A stretch of 64,000 bases of DNA from Platerodrilus igneus (lineage: Eukaryota; Arthropoda; Insecta; Coleoptera; Lycidae): positions 434,001 to 498,000 of the forward strand of contig JARFIW010000968.1 of assembly GCA_036346225.1 (NCBI GenBank), written 5' to 3'. A program made the position numbers and the translations under genes. The notes beneath the pieces were generated by a model, which worked only from the letters and a program-made list of their open reading frames with translations, was not told the DNA's origin and searched no databases. Shown here one piece after another: positions 46,962 to 58,358 of this stretch (within the stretch, counting starts at the first letter, position 1; each line of letters begins with the position of its first letter).

Positions 46962-48877
46962 GTGAAAAATATTGTCTCTCGATATAATATGTTAAATTAT
47001 ACAGTTGTCTATAAAATCATAGACTTTGTCGCTTCTGCAAAAGCACATGCTACAACCGAATGGCATCGTGATTCAATTATAAAAGCTTCTAGTTTTACAA
47101 AAATTATTGAAAGAAAACGTCTATCAATTACCTCTCAAATAAATGAAGCTGAGCGGGATTTGATTGAATCGAATCGCAAAAAACTTATACCAATAATATC
47201 CACCGTCATTTTTTGTGGTATGCATGATTTGCCATTACGAGGTGATAAAAAAGGTAATTTTGAGGATCTTTTACAATTCAGAATAGAAAGTGGGGATCAC
47301 ATTCTAAACGAGCACTTAAAGTTTTGCAAGAAGAACTCAAAATACACCTCTCACAGAACTCAAAATCAAATAATTTCAATTTGTGGAACATTAATTAGGG
47401 AAAAAATTGTGAAAGATGTGAATTTGAGTGAAGCATTTTCAATTCTGGTTGACGAAAGTGCAGATATTGCTGGGGTAAAACAGTTATCACTTGGAGTAAG
47501 ATTTGTTAGTAATGACAATTCGGTCAGAGAAGAATTTTTAGGCTTTCTAGTCCTTACATCGATGAACGCAGAAGGTATAACTGCTGCAATTTTAAACGCT
47601 TGTAATGAATATGGTCTTTGTATGGATAAATTAGTTGGATTAGGGTTTGATGGTTGCTCGACGATGGCAGGTCATGAGCAGGAGTCCAAAACTTATTAAA
47701 AATAAATATCCAAAAGCGATATATTTTCACTGCGCGTCCCATAGATTAAATTTAGTGATAAATGATTTGAACAAGATTCCGGATATTCAAAATTCAGTAG
47801 GTACCATTAAAGAAGTAATTACTTTCTTTCGAGATAGTCCATTAAGACGTAGATATGTTTCTAATATTCCACTATTATGTGAAACACGCTGGTCCGCCAA
47901 ATATAAATCAATGAGGTTGTTTGCGGAACATTTTGCAGATACTATGAACGCTCTGGAAAATTTAGCTCATAACCGTGAAATAAATGCTTAGATAACAAAT
48001 AGGGCCAGTCAACTTTTAAATTGCGTTTCTTCGTCGAAATTTATTCTTTGTCTGCATATTATGGCCAAATATTCTAGCAAATTGGAACCTGTTTGTAATG
48101 CACTGCAGTCTAAAAGTATAAACTTATTTTTCGCTAAACAGCACATAGATGAACTACTCAAACTTTTTAAGACACACCGTAGTGATCCTGAACAATATTT
48201 TAAAGAGGTTTATAAAAAGTGTTGAACATGCTTATGGTTTTGGATTAGAAATTACATTACCACGTATTGCACCAAGACAAACTCATACGTCTAATTATCA
48301 TATGAGTAGTGTTGAAGATTACTTTCGAGTAAGCCTTTTTATTCCTTATTTGGATTCTGTTATACAGTCTATTTCCACAAGGTTTTCTGAAGATGCTACG
48401 ACTTCTTTTTTACTCCCTGGATTACATCCAAATAACTTAAAAGACAACAATATAAAATGAGCATTGTTAAATAAAAAAGAAGAAATAGCAAGAAGTTACA
48501 ACATTGTTAACTTTTCAAAACAGTTGCAAACGTGGGTTGAACTTTGGCAAAATAGAGAGATTCAACAAGATACAGACTTTATACATTTGCTTGATAATGA
48601 CGTTTCTTTTTTTCCGGCCATCAAAACTGCGTTGAATATTTTTTTGGCATTACCTCCAACTACTGCAACAATAGAAAGGTCATTTAGTACGCTAAAGCGG
48701 GTAAAATCGTGGCTTAGATCAAGCATGTCAGGAGATAGATTATCAGGTTTATGCATGCTTAGTGTACATAAGGACATGGTAGGTAGGGAGAAACAAGCAT
48801 TTATAAATGAAGTCCTAAATAGATTTGGTCAAGACCGAAGAAGATTGATATTTTTATTCAAAAATGATGATTATTAA
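46962..48877 (+). pseudogene. hAT transposase (ZMYM1-like, DUF4371 type), two frameshifts and two stops
   Basis: Segment 1 (46962-47697) reads the DUF4371-like region, GNFEDLLQFRIESGDHIL and then AFSILVDESADIAGVKQLSL, with the catalytic Asp environment LVDESADI. It ends near GFDGCSTMAG. After a 1-base shift near 47685, KAIYFHCASHRLNLVINDL and LCETRWSAKYKSM follow (the HCxxHxLNL and C-x-TRW motifs of hAT). A stop at 47989-47991 and a shift near 48200 lead to the last frame. This frame contains a stop at 48458-48460 and ends with NIFLALPPTTATIERSFSTL, the dimerisation motif, then KSWLRSSM and DRLSGLCMLSVHKD. The damage is light, so the copy is fairly young. No zinc-finger N-terminus was found. 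Confidence 0.88.
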
Positions 48878-49640
48878 TAAAACGCGAGAACAGTCCTATT
48901 CAGCAGTGCCAGTTATAATAGTTTGTTGTACCCTTCTTAGTTCTTAGTCATGTTTGTTTGTGCAACAAATATTAAAGACACTATTTAAAGTGCCGGTCGG
49001 ATATTTATTTACTATTAATTAATATCTGTGGTTTGTGGCCATTTGATTGACAATGTGGCTTTTCTGTTTCCGTTAAAAATGGTTGTGTCGTGTCTGTATT
49101 TTTACATTTTCTTGCGGGCGGCTTATTACGTGAATTGGAATAAGTCCATTCAATTTTCAATTAGTGTGTGTTAATGTAAAATGCAATCTTTTCCATTTGC
49201 TACCCTGTGCATCATCAAGCCAAATGCCAAAAGAATTGATAGCCTGCTGCACCAGCAATTTACCAGATTGGTAAGTAACTTTACACTTTATGAAAATTCG
49301 ATTAATTACAGAATGCTGCATTTATTAAGAAACTATCAATCCTACGTTTTTCTTTCAATTTCAAATACTATAGCCAAAATCTTGAAAGAATGCATTCGCG
49401 TCGTAGGTTTCTGAATTAAACACCGACATACTTTTAACGTATATCGCTTTTAAATTCAGTAACCTATGGCGTGAATGCATTCTTTCGTGATTTCAACTAT
49501 AATATTAAAAAACGCTGCATTATCGATGGTCCTAACTGCTTTTGAGCTACTCTAAGGAAATAAGATTTTATGCCTTACATTACTTTCCAATACGTCCGGT
49601 AACGGGGTTGAATTAATAGTGTTCATCCTTTGTGTAACAT
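48878..49640. other. Spacer between hAT and LINE, nothing recognised
   Basis: No coding exon seen. The hAT 3' end should be in the first few hundred bases, but its inverted repeat was not identified. Confidence 0.4.
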
Positions 49641-49644
49641 AACT

Positions 49645-50900
49645 AATATTTTTGAAAGTAGTCTTGACCCCCTCTACAAATTATTCTGTGGGCGGCCTTG
49701 CAGGCGAGATACCCAAAGATTTCAAACGTAACATCATAGTAACTATACCAAAAAAGAGAGGCGCGGATAAATGTGAAAATGTTCGAATAATAAGTTTAAC
49801 AGCATACGTGTCAAGCATATTAAGTAGAATGGAAAAGCGAGCGGAAGAAATATTAGGAGAAGATCAATTTGTGTTTAAACGAAACAGGAACACTGCAGGT
49901 TATTTTATTTCTTAGGGTGATAATGGAAAATACTATAAAACAAGGGGATGCGTGTATGTAGGGTTTGTAGCGCTGGAAAAAGCATTCGACAATGTAAAAT
50001 GGAAAGCGTTCGAAATACTCAAAAAGACTGGAATGAGTTTTAGGTATAGACGGATATTACGTGGCGTATACAAAGAGCAAACAGCAGTAATAGAATTAAA
50101 GTAGAAACGTAGAGGAGTAAATATTAGGAAAGGTGTGAGGCAGGGATGTACCCTATCCCCATTAGTTTTAACTTGTACATTGAAGAGGTAATGAATGCTG
50201 TCAAATGCAGAGAGACAATTACTATGCAGGGACAAAAGATTGATATGCTTAGATTTGCAGATGATACAGCGGTATTAGTATCTAGCCAAGATGAGTTAGA
50301 AGTTCCTCTTAATAAAATGGAAACAGTTCTAACAGAGAGATATGGTATGAAAATTAACAAATATAAAAACTAAAGTACTAATATGCAAAGAAGGGGAAAA
50401 TAAATAAAAAACAAGGATACAAACAGGTAACGAAAACTTACAAGGGGTTATGAATTTCTGCTACCTAGGAAGCCAAGTAAGTCAGGATGGAAAACGCGGT
50501 AAAGATATAAAACAAAAATTGCGCAAGGTCGTGCTACATTTAACAAGAAAAAGCAACTACTGTGTTTAAAGACAACAAACATAGAAGCAAGAAAAGGATT
50601 GCTTAAAACATATGTGAAGCCTGGACAGTAGAAGAAACGGACAATAAACGGACAATGAAATGTGGTGCTACAGACGTATGATGAAGATATCGAGGATAGA
50701 CAAAGTTAAGAACAAAGAGGTACTAGAAATGGTAGGGGAAGAAAGAACTATGTAGAAAATAGTAAAAAATAGGACAGATAGGATGATAGGATACTAAGAC
50801 ATGAGGGAATAGTGCGGAAGCAAAGATAGGAAACAAGAGAAATAGAGGTAGACCTAGGTTTGACTATTGCACACAGATAGTGAAAGATGTAGGATGTGGA
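49645..50900 (+). pseudogene. Non-LTR retrotransposon (LINE) reverse transcriptase, broken
   Basis: The + frames read EIPKDFKRNIIVTIPKKRGA and IISLTAYVSSILSRM (reverse transcriptase motifs 1-2), GEDQFVFKRNRNT, then FVALEKAFDNVKW (motif A; family FVDLEKAFD, so the first catalytic Asp is Ala), IRKGVRQGCTLSP (motif B), and KIDMLRFADDTAVLVSSQDE with the FADD box (motif C). Later, decayed pieces resemble the C-terminal part of such proteins (FNKKKQLLC and the LRHEG region near 50800). No endonuclease domain is left. Fragments of the same family occur at 17.5 and 22.0-22.6 kb and at 51.7-52.0 kb. The clade was not assigned. Confidence 0.82.
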
Positions 50901-51665
50901 AATTTCAGGGAAATGTGTAGGCTAGCTCAGAATGGAAATCAATGGAGGTACGCATCCAACCAGTCCCAAGATGGAAAAACTAATGGTAAAAAAAATAATT
51001 GTACTTAAACATGATGATTATTATAAACTACAGGTATTGGACTTGCAATATCCTCAACTAATGTTAATTGTGCGAGGGGATTTACTAGCTCAGAATAGAA
51101 ATCAGTGGAAGTACGCGTCCAACTAGTAGCAAAAAGGAAAAACTAATAACGAAAAAAATTAATGTACTTAAACGTGATGACAATTATAAGCAACTACCGG
51201 TATTGGTTGTGCAATATTCTCGAATAATGTTAATTATGCGAAAGAATTTACTTGAAAACTGTTAATTCGGCAAATCTCGTAGTGTTGGGGGATCTTAGCA
51301 GCTACAGGCTGCTTAACCCGCTTCACATAGCACTGAATCTTGGTGAAATAGGGCGTCTAATTAGAAAACAATAGAAAGGGAATCGAGCTGTATATAGACT
51401 GTTGTGGGAATTTCAGGGAACTGTGTAGGATAGCTCAGAATATAAATAAGTTGAGGTACGCGTCCAACCAGTTTCAAGACGGAAATCCTAATGACGAAGA
51501 AATTAATGCACTTAAATCTGATAATTATTACAAACAACTACAGGTGTTGGTTTTGAAACATTTTCAACTAATGTTGTTTGTGCGGAAGATATATTGGAAA
51601 AACTATTATTAGGCAAATGTTCAAGTGCAATGGGAACTTTGTAGCAACGGGCTGCTCACCCCCCT
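50900..51665 (+). repeat. Tandemly repeated LINE 3' tail
   Basis: Related units carry GCTCAGAAT..AAATCA, GTACGCGTCCAAC and AATTATAAGCAACTAC-like blocks, starting near 50903, 51088 and 51408. Two units end in the GCTGCTTAACCCGCTTCACA type of sequence. The last unit leads to the 51.7-kb fragment. Confidence 0.75.
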
Positions 51666-52040
51666 TCACATACCTAGCATTTGATTTTCCAATGTTCCAC
51701 CGGAAGGCACCACATTGAACCTCCCTCACATACCGCTGAGTATCGGGGAAATAGGGTAAATAATTTTAAAATGCTACAAGGGGGCCGAACTGCATCTAAC
51801 AAAAAAGAACAGCGGCTATGTTCAAAGACAACAAACATAGAGACCATAAGAAAATTGTTCAAAGCATAAGTGTGGGGCACAGCACAGTACGTCTATGAAA
51901 TAGGTGCAGTAGTAACAGCAGACAAAAGGAGATAGAAGTCTTCTGGAATGTTGTGCTTCAGATGTGTGAGGATTATAGAATGGACGGACAAAGTTAATAA
52001 CAAATAGGTTACAGAAATAGTAGGGGAATAAATGTGAACA
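51666..52040 (+). mobile_element. Second LINE fragment of the same family
   Basis: Overlaps in content with 50530-50640 and with the minus-strand copy at 22.3-22.5 kb (AACAGCGGC, ACAACAAACATAGA, a CACAGCACAGTA-like block). It follows the tail units directly, as if two copies had inserted in series. Confidence 0.65.
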
Positions 52041-52849
52041 AAAGCTTTACTAGGTCATCTAAATATTTTTATTTGTATCGATAATATGCTAACATTTGGT
52101 CTTGACGATCTATCCCAGACATAAATCTATTTATTATATTGGACTATTGGCAATGGCTTCAATTTTTTATCATCACGCCTAGTTAAGACTTTACCATTTC
52201 ATTCCTGTGTTCATTGGAAATATATCATTTACCTTTTGTCTTTCCATTGGATTATCAATTTGTATATTTCAATTGTCCTCAGTGAGTTTGATTTCAAATC
52301 TGCTGAAAAATGTTTACAACCAGTAGGTACATAGGATGCCAATGCAATGTCTTTACCTTTCAGAAAGTTTCTTCGCAAGTTTGTAACTATTGCAATAACT
52401 GTCCATGTATAATACACTGTGTCCTTCTTTCGATACTGAAGAAAAAGGAGTATCCTCAATTTATGCGGTGTTATGTTGTAAATCTATATTTTCAGGTACA
52501 TTGTCATAAGACAGTTTCAGCGAGAGGTTCCATAGAACCAAAGTAAGTAAGGTATGTAAATTAACTTTGCGTATTTTATACCTCGTCGGATTTCTTCCGT
52601 TCTTGGTGTTCCCGCATTTTTCTTCAAGATTATTTCCTATTTCGGATTAACTCGTTGCGGTGGCGCTATAGCTTTTGACTGTCTTATACTCCCGCGCAGT
52701 TTAATCACTCGACAGGCTGTCGTAGTTTGGAGTTTCCCGTTTCTCTAGAGCCTTATGTTATCATTCTTTTACCCCAGGTTCACTTATATCCACAGGAAGC
52801 ATGTGATGGTCCGCTTCTACACACACGAAAATTCAAAATACCACAAACG
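52041..52849. other. Spacer, nothing recognised
   Basis: No exon or element identified. Base composition is less AT-rich at 52640-52760. Confidence 0.4.
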
Positions 52850-53156
52850 TTGATTAAATTTTAAAGAACGAAGTAAAAGGATTGACTCTGAATTGACTAC
52901 CCAGCTGGATGAAGAAATGCATTAGAGAAACATTGTGAGGAGAGTTGTGTCAGCTATAACAAAAGAATGGATTCTAGAGGTTTGGATTTTAGAGGCGAAA
53001 ATGAAATAAGTGGTTCACAGTATAATGGAAACTTTATGTGTAGGGAATTAATTGCTGAATTTGATTCTTATACGGCAGGACAGCCGGTTCTAACAAGTTG
53101 ATATCATTATTAGCTGATCATGTTCAGAAAAATATAGTAAGTGATTTCGGGAAATA

Positions 53157-53985
53157 GTATATTATTCAACATACGGTAATGTAGGCAATAACTCACGCAG
53201 ATAAAGTTTGCGGCACTCGCCTTCGGCTCGTGCCGTAATTCATCAAGTGAGTTATTGCCATTACCGTATGTTGAATACTATACTTTATCTACGACTACAA
53301 CAGTGAACACTAAGATGTAAGTGCACAGACAAAGAACACTTTATTTACTATATTTAAAAATCTTGAGAGGTATAATAATGATACAAAAGTTTTTGTCTAA
53401 TTAGTCATTTTACTTATTAACAAAATTAACAGTAAAGTTTGAACAACCCGTAAACTGAATATGTGGGACAGAATTATTTAAATTTATTGTTGTTATAGTT
53501 GACATTCTTACTGCTACACCAATCTAGAAAGTTTTTATACACTTCTTTATATTTGGCTTGCGATTTTTCGGGTAATAGATTCTGTACTGTAGCATTAGCT
53601 ATCTGTCGCAACTCTGGAGGTGTACATATTAATTCATTTTTACTATCAGAATTTATCGTATTTAACGCTAATTTTACTTAATTCAATTTCAATTTGAAAA
53701 CGTCAGAATAATTTATTTAAATTTGTCAAGTAGGCTTACCTCAATAATAATAATCAACCTTGCATTTCGTCGTATCAGGCTCGTACAGAGCCAACTTCGC
53801 GCGTTGCGTCTATTCGATTATACAGACTAGACATGAAGGAATTTGACACCATCTAGTAGTAATACTGAGAATTATCATAAATCACAAGGGAGTTATTATA
53901 ACTCACGCTGTTTGTTTATGGATACTATAAATTGCTCAAAAACAGCGGATTAATTAATATGTAATTTGATAGGAGTAGATAAATA
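53157..53985 (-). mobile_element. Crypton-like element nested in a hAT copy
   Basis: The left end 53157-53290 is a long imperfect palindrome: CAACATACGGTAATG ... CATTACCGTATGTTG outside, GGCAATAACTCAC with GTGAGTTATTGCC further in, and CACTCGCC-TTCG-GGCTCGTG-like sequence at the centre. A minus-strand recombinase N-terminus lies at 53500-53680. The right end has GAGTTATTATAACTC near 53890-53905 and ATAGGAGTAGATAAATA at 53970-53985. Both ends recur in the MITE-like copy at 9104-9498 in the opposite orientation. The hAT frame is interrupted exactly here, which fixes the borders to within a few bases. Confidence 0.75.
53500..53690 (-). pseudogene. Crypton-like recombinase N-terminal fragment
   Basis: The minus strand reads NSDSKNELICTPPELRQIAN, then VQNLLPEKSQAKYKEVYKNF and LDWCSS. 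It aligns with the 45.4-kb copy (DEYFECTPPELQDIAVKAT, NLLPGESKLRYEKNY). The rest of the enzyme is missing between this and the left palindrome, so the element is internally deleted. Confidence 0.75.
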
Positions 53986-55340
53986 AAATTTAATCAATTG
54001 TTATTGATGGAACTCCCGATATTTCCCACATGGATCAGATATCGATTGTAGTGGCGTTTTGTTCAAAGTGATGGATGTCTTGATGAGCATTTTTTGCAGT
54101 TTATTCCAAAGGCAGGTCCTAGAATAGAAGAACTGGAAGACACGGTTATCACGTTTCTTACTCTCTTGGATATAGATATCAGAAATATGCTAGGCTTCAA
54201 AGTCATATTAAAACCTTTATCCCTAGTACTGCACATTCATTGAAACTTATAGCCGAAAAATCTGCAGAAGTTTTACTTAGAAGCGACTAAATTTTTCAAT
54301 TTATTACAAGAACTATACAATTTTTTACTGGTAGCACACATTGTTGAAAAATTTTGATATCTCAATTGCAAGATCAAGATGGGACTAGAAATAAAGCTGA
54401 TCGAAAGAATGCAACTAACGTCGTAAATAAAATTTGGTCTAACATTGCAACAGCCTACACATTTATAAAAAACTCTGAGACTGAGATTTTTAATACTAAG
54501 CTGATGCAAATCAATCTGAGGAACTTCTTGCAGAAGCTCCATATGGCGCTACAGATCGCTATCTGAAATTTTCTCTTAGAAAAGATAAATGAATCCAGTA
54601 AGAGGTTGTTAGCTATAGAAGTGCACCTAAGTATAGCTGTCAATTTATATAACTCCCAGATTGCTTTTTAAACCACAAAAACGAAAGAAAATTTTAAACG
54701 TTTCGAAGAAAGAGTCAAGAAAGAAACAGATTACGAATATGAAAACGATGAGCAAAGAATTCGAAAAAGGAAAAGACAATTTGGTGAGCGTGAAACAGAC
54801 GAAACTATTCATTTTACTGGTTCTGATAATTTTAGGATCAATGGATTCTATATAATTCTGCACAATTTGAAAGCAGATTTTGAAGAAAGATGTGCCGTGC
54901 CGCATACGTTGTCTTAATGACCAATTTTGTGTTTTGCCATACTTTTTTACCTTGGATATAAATAAAGATGTGTCCATTATTGTATTTGAATGCCATATTG
55001 CACCTATATTAAAAGCGTATCCAAATGACTTCGAAGAGGGTTTTCCAGGAGGATATCTTTTACTGCGAACTCGTTGGCAGAGTGAAGATGAAGGGTTGCG
55101 TCCGAATAACGCATTTAAATTGTGTCGATGGATTTCACAAAACGATTTTGTAGAATTATATCCTATTATTGCTGTCTTGTTACACTTATTTCTGTGCAAG
55201 GTAGTTACTAATTGCACTGCAGTAAAATCGTTTTCTAAATTAAAGGTAGTAGAAGCGCTCCATCGAGTTTCCATGGTCAAAGAACGCTTAAGTACTTTAT
55301 GTACTTTATATTTCAAAAGAGTGAACTTGTGAACAAGTTC

Positions 55341-56149
55341 TCATTTGAAACTGTTATCCAGACAATTACTCAGATTAAGGCTAGACGTAAGATTCTTTGA
55401 TTCTTTAAATAATTCATAAAAGTACTTGCTTTGTAATTGTTATAAAAAATAATTATGAGTAAAACATAGTCTTCCTCTTAGTAACTTTAATTACTTTAAT
55501 TATTTAATTTTTTACTAAGTGTCGTGTATATTTATTTATGTTAGACGCAATATATTTTCATATTTTATTAATTCTTTGGCAGCGCTTGTTTTGTAATACT
55601 GCTTAAAAATTTTTTTTTCATCACAGAGTGTGTTTATTTTTTATATTGTTTATTATGTTCGATAATTTTAAGAGTATCTATGTGTGGCGAGCGGGGCAAT
55701 TGAGTTCGAAAGGACGACAAAATTAGTGTTGTCTATAAGCAACGAGTAGATAAATCCGGGACCGAGTACACAAACAGGAATATATGCTCTAACAATTAAG
55801 AGCATCTTCTAGTTAATGATGTACCAACCAATTATAAAACAAAACATCTGCGGACATTTATCGTTTTTGCTCTAGCGTACATGGACATTCATCGTTTAGC
55901 ACTTTTGACATATATAAAATATTAAATTATCTAAAGGCACCGGAGTTTGATTTTGACAATAATCTGTACTATATCCAACCAATAACAGTAAAACTCTCTA
56001 TTTATCTTGCTATGTTGCTTTATCGTCTTTCTCCTATACCCTTCAAATGTTCTTTCATTTCTTCAACATTGTGTAAAGCAGATAGAAGTTATGGAGAGCG
56101 TTTTGATTTGTCACTATTTTTCATATAATATTTAATTGTTGTTTTTCAG
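55341..56149. other. End of the 32-kb intron, nothing recognised
   Basis: AT-rich up to a pyrimidine-rich GTTTTTCAG acceptor at 56141-56149. Confidence 0.45.
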
Positions 56150-56636
56150 CCAATACTGCACAACAGAGGTATGCATCACAGAAGCAGCACTTCTGCTTAG
56201 CCGCATGAATACAAGTATCAACCCATGCGACGATTTTTACCAATTTGTTTGCGGTCGCTACATTGAAGAAGCTGAAATCCCTGATGATAAAACCGAACTG
56301 GATGCATTAGGCCTCATTGGCGATTTAGTAAATAATCAGGTCAGAAATGTAATTATGGAGCCGACTTTTCCAGATGAAGCACGACCATTTGCAATGATCA
56401 AAAAAATGTTCCGGTCATGTATGAATACCAGCGCCATAGAAGAAACCAGTTTAGAACAAATGAAGTCTTTTCTTTCTCGTCTAGGTGGATGGCCAATTGT
56501 TGATCAAGAAAAATGGATCGACTTAGATTGGATAAATTTAACATACAGATTACGTCAGCTCGGATTCAGTACAGATCACTTTATTACGATGGATATTGAT
56601 ATCAACTCAAAAAATTCGACAGAGTTCATTGTTTCG
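56150..56636 (+). CDS. Neprilysin-like M13 peptidase, first ectodomain exon (gene 2)
   Basis: A 487-bp exon with good splice signals (GTTTTTCAG; GTAAGA) that joins the anchor exon in phase. It reads YCTTEVCITEAALLLSRMNT, then SINPCDDFYQFVCGRYIEE, the hallmark CxTxxC and NPCDDFYxFxCG of the peptidase M13 N-terminal domain, whose Cys residues form conserved disulphides. AMIKKMFRSCMNTSAIE and LGGWPIVDQEKW follow, also in family order. It ends in phase 0 after FIVS. No stop or shift occurs. The exon with HExxH is not seen before the right edge, so at least half of gene 2 lies outside. Confidence 0.92.
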
Positions 56637-57065
56637 GTAAGAATAGAGTATACGTTGTTGCTAGGACCTTACCTATGAACTGTCCGATTTATTACACCCC
56701 AAAGGCATCGATTGTTTTAAGCAACTTGATCTTGATTTATTTGCGGTGATATTTTGTTTTACCTTTACGGATAATAAACATTCATTTTCTTGTCATTTGA
56801 CATAATACTCACTCTTTAACAACTCCTTAAAAAAGCTTCAAAAATGTCAACGCATTGTATTTGCCTGCTTCTCTATTTTCAATTTACATAGGTTTGAATG
56901 TCATAGCAGGCATTTGGAGAAGACGAGCTTACTCTGGGCCGTTTGATTTACAAATTTTCACGAACCTAAATTTTGTCCTAAAAAATGAACCGCGTGGTCA
57001 GTCAACTACGAGCTTAAACAATGAAGAGTCACAAGAAGAAGGATATTCAACCTATCAGTAAATAC
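56637..57065. other. Next intron of gene 2, first part
   Basis: No exon recognised. The small + frame 56855-57061 has no family resemblance that I can defend, though it may be the front of the mariner remnant that follows. Confidence 0.4.
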
Positions 57066-57720
57066 CAGAAGTCTTCATCTTGATCAGTTAGAGGAGGTAA
57101 AAACTCAATAGAAAGGTTCCACACGAATTAAAACCTACAAATAAATTGCGACGATTACAAGTGTCATCTGCATTATATAATCGGAACGAAACTCAAACGT
57201 ATCGTAACGAGCGATGAAAAATAGGTGATATACGCCACCGTAAACGTTCTGGACAATGGTTGAAATGTACTAAAACTTTAAGGCATCAGGCGAGAGCAGG
57301 ACTCTACCTAAGATAGGCTGTGATGACAGTATAATAGACTTGCGAAAACATAGTTTATTATTTTCCTTGTAACTCGGTGAAATCACATGGTTAAAACTAC
57401 ATGTTAAGGAACCTCCACTATTTCACCAAATGATCCGATACTTTTGGGTGACAACGCAATACCAAACGTATCACAGTTGACCGCGAGGAAACTGTCTGGA
57501 TTAGGATATGAAGCTTTTATTCACTCACTATATTCCTGCGACTTGTCACCTACTGATTACCATTTCAGAACCCTCGGATCCATTTGCAGAATCGTGGGTT
57601 TATCAGTCGAGGCTGTGTAATTTTTTGGTCATTGGAATGTAAATTTCTTCTGTAAAGGGAATAACGCAATCGATGCTAATAGTCATTATTTTAATGGAAA
57701 AATCCAAAAAAAATCGGACA
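57066..57720 (+). pseudogene. mariner (SETMAR-like) transposase C-terminal half, heavily decayed
   Basis: The + frames show HLDQLEEVKTQ (family YCxQLxxLxxAL), then RKLSGLGYEAFIHSLYSCDL and SPTDYHFRTLGS, matching L-x-x-L-G-x-E-x-x-x-HPPYSPDL-x-P-x-DYHLF, the region of the third catalytic Asp of mariner (DD34D). A distant tail follows (YTKPSVYNN). Stops and shifts are frequent and the terminal repeats were not found. Confidence 0.65.
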
Positions 57721-58291
57721 TTTCATATACAAAACCATCAGTTTACAATAACTTGAGAATGACGTTTATTTCGTAGGTAGAATTAAATACAGCATTATAT
57801 ATTACCATATTCAAATGAACCAGCTATTTAAAAATAAACACTGTCCTCGTAAGATTATTTATTACACTTTCTGTTTATGAAAGCTTACTTTACAAAAAAA
57901 CGGATATTTGCATTAAATAAAAATAACTTTCAAAATATTAGGTCATGGTCACTATAAACTAACCCAAATACTGAGATGATCTAGAGCAATCGACAATGGA
58001 TGCCTACAATGTACGAATACCACGCCAAGAAAAAGATGAAAGACTACTGCAATAATTATCATCAAAATGTATCTCAGAAACTTATGTTTATTTTGTTGAT
58101 CCTTGAGATGATCCTCTTTTTGCTTCTATTAATTACTAATCGCTAAGTTTATTAGATTAAAATGCCACAGCTGCTCCTACAATAAATGCACGAAGATCTC
58201 AGGGTTAAACACTTTATTTTACTAAAGCAAACGTGAATTCTCATATAACGAGTATGAAACTAAATGTATATACAAACACGCTACGAACATT

Positions 58292-58293
<2 letters not shown>
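57721..58293. other. Spacer, nothing recognised
   Basis: AT-rich with no recognised feature. Confidence 0.4.

Positions 58294-58352
<59 letters not shown>
58294..58352. repeat. (TA)n microsatellite
   Basis: A TA run that ends where an LTR-like TGTTGTGAAG terminus begins. Confidence 0.9.

Positions 58353-58358
<6 letters not shown>

Larger units (their letters stand above)
52850..55340 (+). pseudogene. Second hAT transposase (ZMYM1-like), split by a Crypton-like insertion
   Basis: Left part (52850-53156): RNIVRRVVSAITK and KRMDSRGLDFRG, then FMCRELIAEFDSY, as in the region before the catalytic Asp of ZMYM1-like hATs. After the insertion 53157-53985 the frame resumes with IDGTPDISHMDQISIV (family: D-S/G-TPDISH-x-DQ), CLDEHFLQFIPKAG, NATNVVNKIWSNIATAYTFI and, at 54880-55332, KDVPCRIRCLNDQF up to LYPIIAVLLHLFLC, VTNCTAVKSFSKLKVVEALH and KERLSTLC, the dimerisation domain (Glu-Arg of ERSF changed). 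It is an old copy with many shifts and stops. Confidence 0.75.

Noticed and set aside
54880..55332. Independent 150-codon gene
   Set aside because: It is the dimerisation end of the decayed hAT transposase.
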